Positions 46,837-56,125 are shown, numbered from the stretch's first letter. The stretch: 64,000 nucleotides of DNA from Streptomyces sp. CB01373 (GCF_002803075.1 NZ_NNBK01000009.1:245501-309500); one strand, 5' to 3'. Numbers and translations are program-made. The notes: generated by a model from the letters alone, not told the origin.

Positions 46837-47132
46837 GGGGGTTGGTCTCCTTGCCGGTCGGGCCTGGGACGGTTGGTTTCCATTGACGTACTGAGCAACG
46901 GCCATCGTATGCGAGGACACCGCCGAGCCGGGAGGGCCTGCCGCAAGGCCACCCGTCCGCAGCTTCGCGGGGCCTCCACGGGGACAACGTCCGGGGGGCG
47001 CGGATGGTGCCGTGTTCCGGCGGCGATTTGCGCTAATTGTGATCACTTCTTCGCGCGGTGGGGATGCGGTCGGCCCGTGGCACGCCGGGAAAAAGTATGG
47101 CGGCCCTCGCGGCCCCCGAGCAGAATCGGGCA

Positions 47133-47711
47133 ATGGAACCCGTCACGCTCACCACGGACCGTCTGCTCCTGCGCACGCTCCTTCCCGGGGACTCCGACGC
47201 GGTGTACGCGGCCGCGCAGGACCCGGACATCCAGCGCTGGCTCTCCCAGCTCCCCTCGCCGTACCTGCCCGAGCACGCGCGGAGTTTCACCGAGGACATG
47301 GTCCCGGTGGGGTGGGCCAACGGTTCGATGTTCACCTTCGGCCTCTTCCTGGCCGGCCCCTCGGGAGACCTCGTGGGCACGCTCGGCATGACGATGCGGT
47401 CGCTGGGCGAGGCCGAGATCGGCTACTGGGCCACGAAGGAGCACCGCGGCAACGGCTACGTGACCGAGGCCTCCCTCGCCGTCGCCCGCTGGGCCTTCAC
47501 CCAGCTCGCCGTGGACCGCCTGGAGTGGCGCGCCGAGGTCGGCAACCACGCCTCCCGCGCGGTCGCCGAACGGGTCGGCTTCACCGTGGAGGGCATCCTC
47601 CGCTCAGGGCTCAACAACAAGGGGGTACGACGGGACTGCTGGGTGGGCTCCCTGCTGCCCTCCGACCTGAGCCTGCCCTCGGCGGCGCCGTACCTGCCCG
47701 CGCCGGCCTAG
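47133..47711 (+). CDS. GNAT acetyltransferase, RimJ/RimL type
   Basis: This is a 192-residue protein. [15 protein letters not shown] at the N-terminus, [18 protein letters not shown] (acetyl-CoA loop) and [17 protein letters not shown] are the RimJ/RimL-type GNAT signatures. It probably acetylates an N-terminal amine or small-molecule amine; the target is unknown. The ATG at 47133 is chosen because the beta-1 strand follows directly. It is divergent to secA. Confidence 0.88.
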   Translation: MEPVTLTTDRLLLRTLLPGDSDAVYAAAQDPDIQRWLSQLPSPYLPEHARSFTEDMVPVGWANGSMFTFGLFLAGPSGDLVGTLGMTMRSLGEAEIGYWATKEHRGNGYVTEASLAVARWAFTQLAVDRLEWRAEVGNHASRAVAERVGFTVEGILRSGLNNKGVRRDCWVGSLLPSDLSLPSAAPYLPAPA

Positions 47712-47875
47712 GACCTGCCGCCCGTCGGCTGCCGGCTTTCGTGTCCACTGACGGCTGACGGCGAGCGACTGATGGGGGCGGCTGATGGCTGGCGGGGCTC
47801 TCGCGCGCACTGGCTTCCGGCGACGAAAGCCCAGCTCAGCCCACGTTGTCGGTGCCGCCCTCTATCGTGCGAGCC

Positions 47876-49078
47876 ATGACCTCGCTCCCGCGCCCCAGCA
47901 CCGACCTCTCGGCGGACGACGCCCGCCGCCTAGCCCTGCGTGCCCAGGGTTTCCTCGGCGTGCCCGACCGGCGGTCCGGCGTGCGCGGCGTCCTGCGGCA
48001 CCTCGGCGCGGTCCAGCTCGACACGATCTCGGTGCTCGCCCGCTCCCACGAGCTCGTGCCCTACGCCCGCCTGGGCGCGGTCGGCCGCAGGACCGTCGAG
48101 CGGGCCTACTGGACGGCCGCGTCCACGGGCACGCCGTCGGAGCGTCCGCACGCCTTCGAGTACTGGTCGCACGCCGCCTGCATCCTGCCCATCGAGGAGT
48201 GGCCCCACTTCGCCTTCCGCCGCCGCGCCTACCGCAACCGCCCGCACTGGAACCACGAACTGCCCGACGGCGCCTACGACCAGGTCGTCAAGCAGTTGCA
48301 CGCCGAGGGCCCGCTGACGGCGACGGAGCTGGGCGGAGCGAAGAAGACCAGCGAGTGGTGGGACTGGTCGGGCGCCAAGGTCGCCGTCGAGCGCGCCCTG
48401 ATGTACGGCGAGGTGGTCTGCGTGGAGCGCCGGGGCTGGAAGCGGGTGTACGACCTCGCCGAGCGCGCCGTCCCCGGGGAGCTGCTGCACGACGAGCTGG
48501 ACGACACCGAGTGCCTGCGCCGGCTGGTCCGGCTGGCCGGCCAGTCCCTGGGCGTGGGCACCCGTGCGGACATCGCGGACTACCACCGCCTCAAGGCCGA
48601 GCAGGTCGACGAGGTGATCGGGGACTCCGGGCTGGTCCCGGTCACGGTCGAGGGCTGGTCCAAGCCGGCCTGGGCGGACCCGGAGGCGCTGGCGACGCCC
48701 CCGCGCGGCCGCCACCGCACCACGCTGCTGTCCCCGTTCGACTCGCTGGTCTGGGAGCGGGCGCGCACCGAGCGGATCTTCGGCTTCACCCACCGCCTGG
48801 AGGCCTACGTCCCCAAGCAGAAGCGGGTCCACGGCTACTTCGCGATGCCCGTGCTCGCCGGCGGCCGTCTCGTCGGCCGTGTCGACCCCGCCCGGGAGGG
48901 CCGCACCCTCGTGGCCAAGCAGGTCACCCTGGACGGCGTCCGGTCCGTGCCCGCGGTCGCCCAGGCGCTCGTCGAGGCGGCGAGCTGGGTGGACTGCACG
49001 GACGTGCGCGTGGAGCGGGTGGAAGCGCCCGAGCTGCGCGAGCCCCTCGTGCTGGAGCTGGCCCGCGCCGTCGGCTGA
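47876..49078 (+). CDS. AlkX/YcaQ-like winged-helix DNA glycosylase
   Basis: This is a 400-residue protein of the HTH_42 family. The motif AVQLDTISV (Gln47-Leu48-Asp49) corresponds to the catalytic QxD of AlkX/AlkZ glycosylases. TERIFGFTHRLEAYVPKQKRVHGYFAMPVL is the conserved C-terminal wing (positions about 300-330). The E. coli homologue unhooks interstrand DNA crosslinks and is related to antibiotic self-resistance AlkZ proteins. No biosynthetic cluster adjoins it, so a housekeeping repair role is more likely. Confidence 0.87.
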   Translation: MTSLPRPSTDLSADDARRLALRAQGFLGVPDRRSGVRGVLRHLGAVQLDTISVLARSHELVPYARLGAVGRRTVERAYWTAASTGTPSERPHAFEYWSHAACILPIEEWPHFAFRRRAYRNRPHWNHELPDGAYDQVVKQLHAEGPLTATELGGAKKTSEWWDWSGAKVAVERALMYGEVVCVERRGWKRVYDLAERAVPGELLHDELDDTECLRRLVRLAGQSLGVGTRADIADYHRLKAEQVDEVIGDSGLVPVTVEGWSKPAWADPEALATPPRGRHRTTLLSPFDSLVWERARTERIFGFTHRLEAYVPKQKRVHGYFAMPVLAGGRLVGRVDPAREGRTLVAKQVTLDGVRSVPAVAQALVEAASWVDCTDVRVERVEAPELREPLVLELARAVG

Positions 49079-49102
49079 CCGTCCGGGCAGCGCCGCCGGG
49101 CG

Positions 49103-49849
49103 CTACCGGATCTCCAGGATCTTCTCCCGCATCGCGTAGACCACGGCCTCCATCCTGGAGTGCAGCTGAAGCTTCTCCAGGATGTTGCGGACGTGGTTCT
49201 TCACCGTGTTCTCGGAGATGAACAACTCCTTGGCGATGTCCCTGTTGTTCATCCCCGTGGCGACGAGCTTGAGCACCTCCAGCTCACGGTCCGTCAGCCG
49301 GGGAGCGGGGACGAGACGGCGCTCGTCGGTCCGCTGGATCATCGACTTGAACTCGGTGAGCAGCTTCGACGCCATGGAGGGGCTGATCTGCGACTGTCCG
49401 TCGGCCACGGCGCGAATCGCGGTGGACACCTCGTCCGTGGAGATCTCCTTGAGGAGGTAGCCGGTGGCGCCGGCCTTGATCGCCTCGTAGAGGTCGGCCT
49501 CCTCGTCGCTGATCGTCAGCATGATGATCTTGGCGCTGGGCGCGACCTCCTTGATGGACGTGCACGCCTCGATCCCGCCGCGCTTGGGCATGCGGACGTC
49601 CATCAGGATGATGTCGGGCAGCAGGTCGGCGGCCTTGTCGACGGCTTCGGCGCCGTCGCCCGCCTCTCCGACCACCTGGATGTCCTCCTCAGCGGCGAGC
49701 ACGATCTCCAGGCCTCGGCGGAAGAGGGCATGGTCGTCCACGACAAGGACTCTGATCGGCTCCTTGCGCGCAGTCCCCGCTTCCGGTCCCACGCCGACGG
49801 CGCCACCGTCGGCGTCCCCGACCCGCATCGGTCCGAAGCTGTCCGCCAT
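49103..49849 (-). CDS. NarL/LuxR-family response regulator
   Basis: This is a 248-residue protein. A 30-residue acidic leader precedes a receiver domain with Asp38-Asp39, phospho-acceptor Asp84 (ILMDVRMP) and the Lys in YLLKEIS. The C-terminal LuxR HTH has LTDRELEVLKLVATG and SENTVKNHVRNILEKL. The ATG at 49849 follows GGGGAGGAACAAC. No kinase gene is adjacent; the NarL-type kinase at 1100 is of the right class but about 48 kb away. It lies downstream of hpf on the same strand, with hairpins between. Confidence 0.93.
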   Translation of the reverse strand: MADSFGPMRVGDADGGAVGVGPEAGTARKEPIRVLVVDDHALFRRGLEIVLAAEEDIQVVGEAGDGAEAVDKAADLLPDIILMDVRMPKRGGIEACTSIKEVAPSAKIIMLTISDEEADLYEAIKAGATGYLLKEISTDEVSTAIRAVADGQSQISPSMASKLLTEFKSMIQRTDERRLVPAPRLTDRELEVLKLVATGMNNRDIAKELFISENTVKNHVRNILEKLQLHSRMEAVVYAMREKILEIR

Positions 49850-49904
49850 CGTTGTTCCTCCCCCTGAGGCTGTGGCCCGGTCTGTGGTGCTGTGGCCAAC
49901 CCAA

Positions 49905-49933
49905 GGCAACGGCCCATCGGTTGGGCCGTTGCC
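49905..49933 (-). terminator. Hairpin between hpf and the response regulator gene
   Basis: A perfect 12-bp stem (GGCAACGGCCCA and complement) has the loop TCGGT on the plus strand. It may end hpf transcription or form a structured leader of the response regulator mRNA, since it lies 56 bases before that start. Confidence 0.55.
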
Positions 49934-49998
49934 GCCATGATTCCATGTCCGGCCGGCACTGCGGTGACCAAGCGCCGTGTGAAGGGGGCGCACACCGA

Positions 49999-50032
49999 TG
50001 CCCCTGGGGGCGCACACCGCGCTCCAGGGGCA
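49999..50032 (-). terminator. Second hairpin directly downstream of hpf
   Basis: A 9-bp stem TGCCCCTGG/CCAGGGGCA with a 16-base loop lies 33 bases past the hpf stop. A direct repeat GGGGGCGCACACCG (49984 and 50006) overlaps it. Confidence 0.45.
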
Positions 50033-50064
50033 CCGTCACAGCTGTTGTTGCCGGCCGGGGTGGC

Positions 50065-50751
50065 TCAACCGCCCAGCGTGCCGCCCGCCTCGGGCGCCTG
50101 AGTGACCATCGTGTCCGTCCTGAGGTGGATCACTCCGTAGTCATAAGCATGCCGCCGGTAGACGACGCTGGGTTCCTTGGTCTCGGAGTCGACGAAGAGA
50201 TAGAAGTCGTGCCCGACCAGTTCCATCTCGTAGAGGGCCTGGTCGAGGGTCATCGGGGAAGCGACGTGGGTCTTCTCGCGGACGACGAGGGGTCCGTCCC
50301 CCTGCACCTCCAGCGAGCCGACCTTCATGGTGGGCACCTGGCCCGCGTCCGCTTCCGTGGCGGTCTGACCGCTGCCGTTCAGCGTGGCCGCACCGGGGAC
50401 GTGGTCGGGGACCTCGGCGGCCGAGATCCGGCGTGCGCCACGCCGCGAGAAACGCTTGTCGTGCTGCTTGCGCAGCCGGGCCCCGAGCTTCTCCGCCGCC
50501 AGGTCGAGCGCGGCGTACGGATCGCTGGCCGCCGCCTCCGCCCGGATCACCGGACCGCGGGAGCGGAGGGTGATCTCCACCCGGTCGCAGCGGTCGGCCT
50601 GTCGGGGGTTGGGCTCCTTGGACACCTCGACGTCGAGGCTGATCACCTTGCCATCGAGCTTCTGGATCTTCTCCAGGTTCAGCTTCTCGGCCACGTGCTT
50701 GCGGAACCGCTCGGGCACCTCGGTCTTGCGGCCCTTGACGACGATGTCCAC
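50065..50751 (-). CDS. hpf: Long-form ribosome hibernation promoting factor
   Basis: This is a 228-residue protein. The N-terminal HPF/RaiA domain (about 1-110) has VDIVVKGRKTEVPERFRKHV and VEITLRSRGPVIRAEAAASDPYAALDLAAEKL. The C-terminal dimerisation domain (about 165-228) has VVREKTHVASPMTLDQALYEMELVGHDFYLF. Long forms pair 70S ribosomes into inactive 100S dimers. The GTG at 50751 has ACGGAG eight bases upstream. The extended in-frame sequence to 50997 is arginine-rich and not conserved in the family. Confidence 0.94.
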   Translation of the reverse strand: MDIVVKGRKTEVPERFRKHVAEKLNLEKIQKLDGKVISLDVEVSKEPNPRQADRCDRVEITLRSRGPVIRAEAAASDPYAALDLAAEKLGARLRKQHDKRFSRRGARRISAAEVPDHVPGAATLNGSGQTATEADAGQVPTMKVGSLEVQGDGPLVVREKTHVASPMTLDQALYEMELVGHDFYLFVDSETKEPSVVYRRHAYDYGVIHLRTDTMVTQAPEAGGTLGG

Positions 50752-51067
50752 GCAGAACTCCGTTCCCGGATCGCTCCGCTCCGACGGCGGAGCATCTCCC
50801 TTGTGCACCCGGTTCCGGTGAGCTCCGGAACCTCGGACTCGGTGACGTCCACCTCCTCCTCCCCCGCGGGCGAGATCTCCACCCGACCGGTACGGGTGAT
50901 GGCGAAAAACCCGCAGCACGGCATTCGGATATGGCGGGGATGGCCTGCGCCTTTCCCTCACATCCCGAACATATCTCGCCCGGACGGATGACGTCACCCT
51001 CTACTGCCGCGTACCTCCGTTCAGGTGAATTGACCCGCTCATTACCTGCAACGATGCAAGTTCTCAG
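50752..51067. other. Leader/promoter region upstream of hpf
   Basis: This is a 316-base stretch without a credible gene between comF and hpf, read toward hpf on the minus strand. It includes one candidate sigma-R-like promoter (51050-51075). The remaining 5' leader would be about 290 bases long, with no known riboswitch recognised. Confidence 0.5.
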
Positions 51068-51075
51068 TCAGTTCC
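51050..51075 (-). promoter_or_regulatory. Sigma-R-like promoter candidate upstream of hpf
   Basis: On the minus strand GGAAC, an 18-base spacer and GTT match the sigma-R (thiol stress) consensus GGAAT-N18-GTT at all but one base. It overlaps the comF stop. A motif this short can occur by chance. Confidence 0.3.
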
Positions 51076-51925
51076 GTTCTATTCCGAAGGAATCCGGAGA
51101 GGCCGCGACGACCGCCGCGCAGATCACCACACCGGCTCCGCGCTCTCCCGCCATTTCCGGTGGGCAGTACATCGGGTTCCCCTCCTTCTGCCGTGATCCC
51201 GGCTTCCGTTTCCTCATCCCTTCCCGGACCCGCGCCGTGTACACGGCCGTCGTCACCGCCCGCGCCGCCTCCGTCAGCGAGGCACCCGTCGTCATGACGT
51301 CGTCGACCAGCACCACCGGACCGCTCAGCAGCAGCCGCGCACCGCCCGCGGCCGCCTCCAACGCGCCGGCGAGGTTCTCCAGCCGCTGCCGGGAGGACAG
51401 CCCCGACTGGTCCGCCACGGCACGCCGCTGTCGCAGCACCGGCAGGGCCCGGGCCGGCGTCCCGGACCGCCTCAGCTCACCGGCCGCCGCCAGCGCGATC
51501 CGCCGCGCGGGATCGTGCCCCCGGGCCCGCACCGCCCGCCGCGCGGACGGCACCGGGACGAGCAGCACGGCCGCCCCAGCACCCGCTCCCGTTCTCTCCG
51601 CCATTCCATCCGCCGCCGATCCCACCCCGGCCGCGCGCAGCCCGGCCCCTACCGCACCCGCCAGCGCCGCGCCCAGCGGGCGGGCGAGAGCCAGTGCGCC
51701 CCGCTCCTTGTGGGCGAGCAGGGCCGCCCGCGCCGCGTCCGCGTACCGCGCCGCCGCGTACACCGCCGGAAGCCCGTACAGCTCCGGCACCGGGCGCACC
51801 CGGCGTGGTACGCCGTGGGCCAGGGCGGCACGGCACCGAGGGCAGAGCACCGTACGGGGCCTGCCGCAGCCGCCGCAGTCGGTCGGCAGCACCAGGTCGG
51901 TGAGGTCCTGCCACCACCCGTGCAT
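51068..51925 (-). CDS. ComF-family phosphoribosyltransferase-like protein
   Basis: This is a 285-residue protein. The N-terminal zinc motif CGGCGRPRTVLCPRC (four Cys, about residues 17-31) precedes a type I phosphoribosyltransferase fold with the PRPP-binding loop VVLVDDVMTTGAS (about 210-222). The family includes the competence protein ComFC, whose biochemical role in Streptomyces is unknown. The ATG at 51925 (MHGWWQDL) fits family starts, although GGAGG lies unusually close. A GTG at 52018 is the alternative. It is followed by hpf on the same strand. Confidence 0.85.
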   Translation of the reverse strand: MHGWWQDLTDLVLPTDCGGCGRPRTVLCPRCRAALAHGVPRRVRPVPELYGLPAVYAAARYADAARAALLAHKERGALALARPLGAALAGAVGAGLRAAGVGSAADGMAERTGAGAGAAVLLVPVPSARRAVRARGHDPARRIALAAAGELRRSGTPARALPVLRQRRAVADQSGLSSRQRLENLAGALEAAAGGARLLLSGPVVLVDDVMTTGASLTEAARAVTTAVYTARVREGMRKRKPGSRQKEGNPMYCPPEMAGERGAGVVICAAVVAASPDSFGIERN

Positions 51926-51964
51926 GCCTCCACTGTGCCGACGGCGCACCGTCCCGGCCAGCCC

Positions 51965-51987
51965 TGTGGACAACTGCCTGTGGACAA
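51965..51987. promoter_or_regulatory. Pair of perfect DnaA boxes upstream of comF
   Basis: TGTGGACAA occurs at 51965-51973 and 51979-51987 (complement TTGTCCACA, the preferred Streptomyces DnaA box), same orientation, 14 bases apart. They lie 40-62 bases upstream of the comF start and may affect comF transcription or DnaA titration. Confidence 0.6.
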
Positions 51988-52074
51988 CTCCGCCCACCGC
52001 CAGCAGGACTTCACCCACACGGGGGACCTAGCGATGCGACCGGAAAGGTTCACCGGCTCGCGACGCCCGGCACG

Positions 52075-52167
52075 GCTCCCCCAAGCCGCGTTGTCGCATC
52101 ACCCGAGTACATCCAGTACACGGGCGATGCTCCCCCACTGCCCGAAGGGCGTGGGAGGTGCCCCCAG
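52075..52167. repeat. Interspersed palindromic repeat element between comF and lpqB (copy 2)
   Basis: A 15-bp arm hairpin (52096-52110 with 52116-52130, 13 of 15 paired, loop ATCCA) is flanked by CTCCCCCA boxes. A second hairpin CCCACTGCCC-GAA-GGGCGTGGG (52134-52154) and GGTGCCCCCA follow. The boxes match the copy inside pkaA. The element fills the lpqB 3' side and may act as its terminator. Confidence 0.65.
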
Positions 52168-52223
52168 CACCGGACGCCGCGAGCTTTCCGGCAAACCTTC
52201 CCGGCCACAGCACTGGCGATGCG

Positions 52224-54062
52224 TCAGCCCGGATAGACCGGCGCCATCCCGTCCTTGGTCACCTTCTGCCACTGTGCCCCGGACGGCAGCCTGACGATCC
52301 CGTCCTCCGAGGAGGACGCCACCAGCGGCAGCCGGTCGTCCTCGGCCGCGGCGATCGACTGCACGCCCGTGAGCGCGGCCGGCGGCGGGCCCTCCGGCGT
52401 GGAGCCGTCGACCTGGACGTACCGCATCGTCTGCACGCCCCCCTGCTCCCGCCCGGCCACCACGAGCCGGCTGTCCCCGGCCCACGACATGGCGGTGACG
52501 TCCTCCAGCTCGGGAGCCGCCGAACGCAGTCCGAGCACCGACACCACCGGCCGCTCCCCGGCCTTCTCGTCGCGTTCGATCCGCCCGATGAGCAGGGACT
52601 TGCTGTTGTTGTCCGCCTTGACCACCAGGGCGATCCGCACCCCGTCGGCGGCCACCCGCACCCCGTCGACGCGCCCCTTCAGACCCGGGACCTTCACCTC
52701 GAGGGGCTCGCCGCCGCCCTGCTCCAGGACCCACAGCCGCGGCCGGGCGGGATCGCGGTCGGCCACCCACAGGTCGCCGCGCGCGTCCCAGCTGGGTGCC
52801 GTCAGCCGGTCGTCCTCGGCCTTGCCCTGGCTCTGCAGCACCGGCGCGTCGAGGGCGCTACCCGCCACGAGCGAGCTCACGAACAGCGACCTGCCGTCGG
52901 AGCCGACCCCCGCCGCGGTGCGCTCGTCCCACGACACCGCCGTCGACTGGAGCTTCTGGACGCCCTCGCCCAGCGCCCCCGGCACGGGTTCGGCACCCGA
53001 GGCCGTACCCGTGTCGGCGATCCGCACCAGCCGCTGCTTGTCGTCGACGAAGTACAGGTAGTCGGGCCGCTTCACCGACCCGCGCGTGGCGACGGTCTCG
53101 GCCCGGCCCGACTCGAACGAGCACAGGGTGCTGCCGTCGGCGCCCTGGAGCGTGACGGCATCCACGGTGGGTGTCAGGTTCTGCAGCGTGAACAGCAGTT
53201 GGGTCGCCATCTCCCGGCACTTCTCGCGCCCGCCCCCGGAGGCCTTCTCGTTCAGCGGCACCGTCAGCCGGTTCTGGTCGTCGGGCACGAGCGAGGTGAC
53301 GCCGCGGCGCAGCGCCGCCCCGGCCGGGAAGCTCGAACTGACCGACGGTTCGAGCCACTTCGTGGGCCCGCTCAGCAGGGAGCGCACCACCTGCGTCATC
53401 GCGTCCACGCGCCGCCGTACGAAGACGGGATCGGCGACGGCGGTCGCCGACGGCGCCGCGTCCGCCCAGGTGTTCGAGGCGAAGTAGTACTTGTTGACGG
53501 ACATGTAGTTGCGCTGGAAGTCCGACTGGCCCATGACGACGCCCTGCGGCAGCAAGTCGATGCGCCACTGCCCGCTCTTCTTGTCCCGCGTCAGATGAAC
53601 CGGCTGGCTGTAGTGGCCGCCCATCGGCGTGTACGACTGCTCCCCGTCCACCCGGGCCACCTTGCTGCCGGTCAGAGTGAACGCGTAGTTGTCGGTGCTG
53701 TCGCGTTCCGTGACGCGATCGACCTGGATGTCCGGGCCCCCCGCGAGCACGGTCGTGGACCGCTCCGGCCGCCAGTCCCCCGAAGCGCCCCCCGTCAAAT
53801 ACTGACGCGCCGTCGCATACTGAGGATCGTCGCTGGTCAGCGCCTCCAGAAAGCCCTGCACGATCTCCGCGGGCGGGGCGTCCTCCCGGGGCGGCATGGC
53901 GAACACCCGCAGCTGGCTGTCCTGGCGCGGGGTGGACTCCACGTCGCGCAGATCGCCGCGGTCCGGCATCGACGCGCACCCCGCCAGCAGCACGACCCCA
54001 CAAGCGGCGTACACCACCGCGCGCACCGGCCGCCGCACGCCCCCCACACGGTCAGCGCCCAC
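52224..54062 (-). CDS. lpqB: Lipoprotein LpqB, accessory to MtrAB
   Basis: This is a 612-residue secreted lipoprotein. A signal peptide with lipobox VLLAGC is followed by a Sporulation/GerMN-type domain in the first half (LPQGVVMGQSDFQRNYMSVNKYYF) and a C-terminal beta-propeller-like domain (VAADGVRIALVVKADN, SWAGDSRLVVAG). In actinobacteria LpqB interacts with the MtrB sensor and modulates MtrA phosphorylation. The GTG at 54062 has GGGGAGG seven bases upstream and overlaps the mtrB end by 11 bases. Confidence 0.95.
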   Translation of the reverse strand: MGADRVGGVRRPVRAVVYAACGVVLLAGCASMPDRGDLRDVESTPRQDSQLRVFAMPPREDAPPAEIVQGFLEALTSDDPQYATARQYLTGGASGDWRPERSTTVLAGGPDIQVDRVTERDSTDNYAFTLTGSKVARVDGEQSYTPMGGHYSQPVHLTRDKKSGQWRIDLLPQGVVMGQSDFQRNYMSVNKYYFASNTWADAAPSATAVADPVFVRRRVDAMTQVVRSLLSGPTKWLEPSVSSSFPAGAALRRGVTSLVPDDQNRLTVPLNEKASGGGREKCREMATQLLFTLQNLTPTVDAVTLQGADGSTLCSFESGRAETVATRGSVKRPDYLYFVDDKQRLVRIADTGTASGAEPVPGALGEGVQKLQSTAVSWDERTAAGVGSDGRSLFVSSLVAGSALDAPVLQSQGKAEDDRLTAPSWDARGDLWVADRDPARPRLWVLEQGGGEPLEVKVPGLKGRVDGVRVAADGVRIALVVKADNNSKSLLIGRIERDEKAGERPVVSVLGLRSAAPELEDVTAMSWAGDSRLVVAGREQGGVQTMRYVQVDGSTPEGPPPAALTGVQSIAAAEDDRLPLVASSSEDGIVRLPSGAQWQKVTKDGMAPVYPG

Positions 54063-56124
54063 GAAATGCCTCCCCTTGCTGTGTCACGTCCAGCGGCTCG
54101 GCCTTCTCAGCCACCGCGAGGTCCGCCGACCCGTCATCCGCCGCGTCCGATGCGGACACCGTCTCCTGCCGTCGCTCACCCGAGGCCGGCCGGGGCACCA
54201 CGCGCGCGCCGTTGCCGGGCAGCGCCGTCGGATCGGCCGTCGGGGCCACCGCCGGCCGGGACGCGATCGGGTCCCGCGGCGACGCCGTCCGCTCACCCGT
54301 CGCCTGCGCCGGCACGGTGGCACGCTTCCCGCTCGGCAGACCGGCGTCGTCGAGCCCGCGGTTGCGGCGCGAGTCCTTCGGTTCCAGCGGGACGGGCGAG
54401 CCCCGCAGCGGCTCGTCCGCGGTCCTGGGCAGCGTCAGCCGGAACTGCGAGCCGCCGCCCGGCTCGCCCCACGCCTGAAGCCAGCCGCCGTGCAGCCGGG
54501 CGTCCTCCAGGGCGATCGACAGCCCCAGACCGGTACCGCCCGTGGTGCGGGCGCGCGCCGGATCCGCCCGCCAGAAGCGGCTGAACACGCGGGTCGCCTC
54601 GCCCGGCTTGAGCCCGACGCCGTAGTCGCGCACCGCGACCGCGACCGCTCCGCCCGCCGCGCCGAGCTTGACGACGACGTCCCTGCCCTCGCCGTGCTCC
54701 ACCGCGTTGACGACCAGGTTGCGCAGGACGCGCTCCACCCGCCGGGCGTCGGCCTCGGCCACGACGGGCTGCTGGTCGCCGACGACCCGTATCCGCGTGC
54801 CCTTGCGCTCGGCGAGCGGCTCCGCGCCGCCGACGACCCGGTGCACGACCTCCCTGAGGTCGATCGGCTCGGCCTCCAGCGCCGCCGCGCCCGCGTCGAA
54901 GCGGCTGATCTCCAGCAGGTCCGCGAGCAGCGACTCGAACCGGTCGAGCTGGTCGGCGAGCAGTTCCGCCGAGCGGGCGGTGACCGGGTCGAAGTCCACG
55001 CGCGCCTCGTGGATGACGTCGGCGGCCATCCGCACGGTCGTCAGCGGCGTGCGCAGCTCGTGCGAGACGTCGGAGACGAACCGGCGCTGCATACGCGACA
55101 GTTCCTCCAGCTGCTGGATCTTCAGCTGAAGGTTCTGCGCCATCTTGTTGAAGGCCTCGCCGAGCCGCGCGATGTCGTCCTCACCGGTGACCTTCATGCG
55201 CTCCTGAAGCCGCCCGGCCGACAGCCGCTCGGCGATCCCGGCCGCCATCCGCACCGGCGTGACGACCTGCCGCACCACCACCCAGGCGATGGCTCCGAAA
55301 AGTACGACGACGAAAAGCCCGGCCGTCGCCAGCGTGCCCTTGACCAGGCTCAGCGACTTCTCCTCCTGGGTGAGCGGGAAGAGGTAGTACAGCTGGTACG
55401 GATCGCCGTTGGGGTCGTTGACCTGCTTGCCGATGACCAGCGCGGGCTGGGAGCCCTTGTCGCTGCCCTGGTAGACGATGCGGGCGTAACTCTGCGCGGC
55501 CACCATGCTGCTGTTGATGCGGGCGCGCAGCTCCTCCGGAACACTCGCCGTCCAATCCACACCGCCGGAGGCGCGCGGTCCGCGCCCGCCCCCGCTGTCG
55601 TCGCCGGCGGGCAGCGTGACCACGTCGAAGGCGCCCTGACCGCCGCTGGACAGCGACGACACCAGGTCGCTCATCCACTGGATGACGTTCTGCGAGGAGT
55701 GGCCGTCCGTGGCGGAGGTGTCGTCGCCGGTGCCGGTCGCCGCCTCGTCGGCCCGCTGCTTGGCCACCGCGAAACCGCCGGCGGCCTGGCTCTGCGAGGC
55801 CCTCACCTTGGCGTCGAGCAGTCCGTTGCGCACCTGGCCGATGACCACGAAACCGAGCAGCAGGACCACGCCCAGCGACATCAGCAATGTGGTGGCGACG
55901 ACCCTGAGCTGGAGGTTGCGCCGCCACAGCCGCATCACGGGCAGCAGCGGCCGGCGCACCCAGCGCAGGAAGAGACGCAGGACGGGGCTGCCCTGGACGC
56001 CGCCGTGCAGCAGCCCGCCCTCCAGGAGGCGTCCCCAGCGGGAGCCGGCGGTCGTCCGGCCGACAGGCCGCCCCGCGCTGGCCCCGGTACCCCCGGGCGC
56101 CGAAGCGGCGCTGTCCTCCGTCAC
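54052..56124 (-). CDS. mtrB: Sensor histidine kinase MtrB
   Basis: This is a 690-residue protein. TM1 lies near residue 75-95, followed by an extracytoplasmic sensor of about 170 residues, TM2 near 260, HAMP (TPVRMAAGIAERLSAGRL), HisKA with FVSDVSHELRTPLTTVRM, and HATPase with N-box VLRNLVVNAVEHGEG and G-box GGTGLGLSIA. The C-terminal tail of about 120 residues is Pro/Arg-rich and not part of the kinase. The GTG at 56124 lies one base after the mtrA stop; a GTG at 56154 inside mtrA is the alternative. The kinase controls cell-cycle and development genes through MtrA. Confidence 0.95.
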   Translation of the reverse strand: MTEDSAASAPGGTGASAGRPVGRTTAGSRWGRLLEGGLLHGGVQGSPVLRLFLRWVRRPLLPVMRLWRRNLQLRVVATTLLMSLGVVLLLGFVVIGQVRNGLLDAKVRASQSQAAGGFAVAKQRADEAATGTGDDTSATDGHSSQNVIQWMSDLVSSLSSGGQGAFDVVTLPAGDDSGGGRGPRASGGVDWTASVPEELRARINSSMVAAQSYARIVYQGSDKGSQPALVIGKQVNDPNGDPYQLYYLFPLTQEEKSLSLVKGTLATAGLFVVVLFGAIAWVVVRQVVTPVRMAAGIAERLSAGRLQERMKVTGEDDIARLGEAFNKMAQNLQLKIQQLEELSRMQRRFVSDVSHELRTPLTTVRMAADVIHEARVDFDPVTARSAELLADQLDRFESLLADLLEISRFDAGAAALEAEPIDLREVVHRVVGGAEPLAERKGTRIRVVGDQQPVVAEADARRVERVLRNLVVNAVEHGEGRDVVVKLGAAGGAVAVAVRDYGVGLKPGEATRVFSRFWRADPARARTTGGTGLGLSIALEDARLHGGWLQAWGEPGGGSQFRLTLPRTADEPLRGSPVPLEPKDSRRNRGLDDAGLPSGKRATVPAQATGERTASPRDPIASRPAVAPTADPTALPGNGARVVPRPASGERRQETVSASDAADDGSADLAVAEKAEPLDVTQQGEAFRGR

Positions 56125-56125
56125 G

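Noticed and set aside
47876..49078. Self-resistance glycosylase (AlkZ-type) pointing to a genotoxin cluster
   Set aside because: No biosynthetic genes adjoin it; neighbours are secA, a GNAT enzyme and a response regulator.
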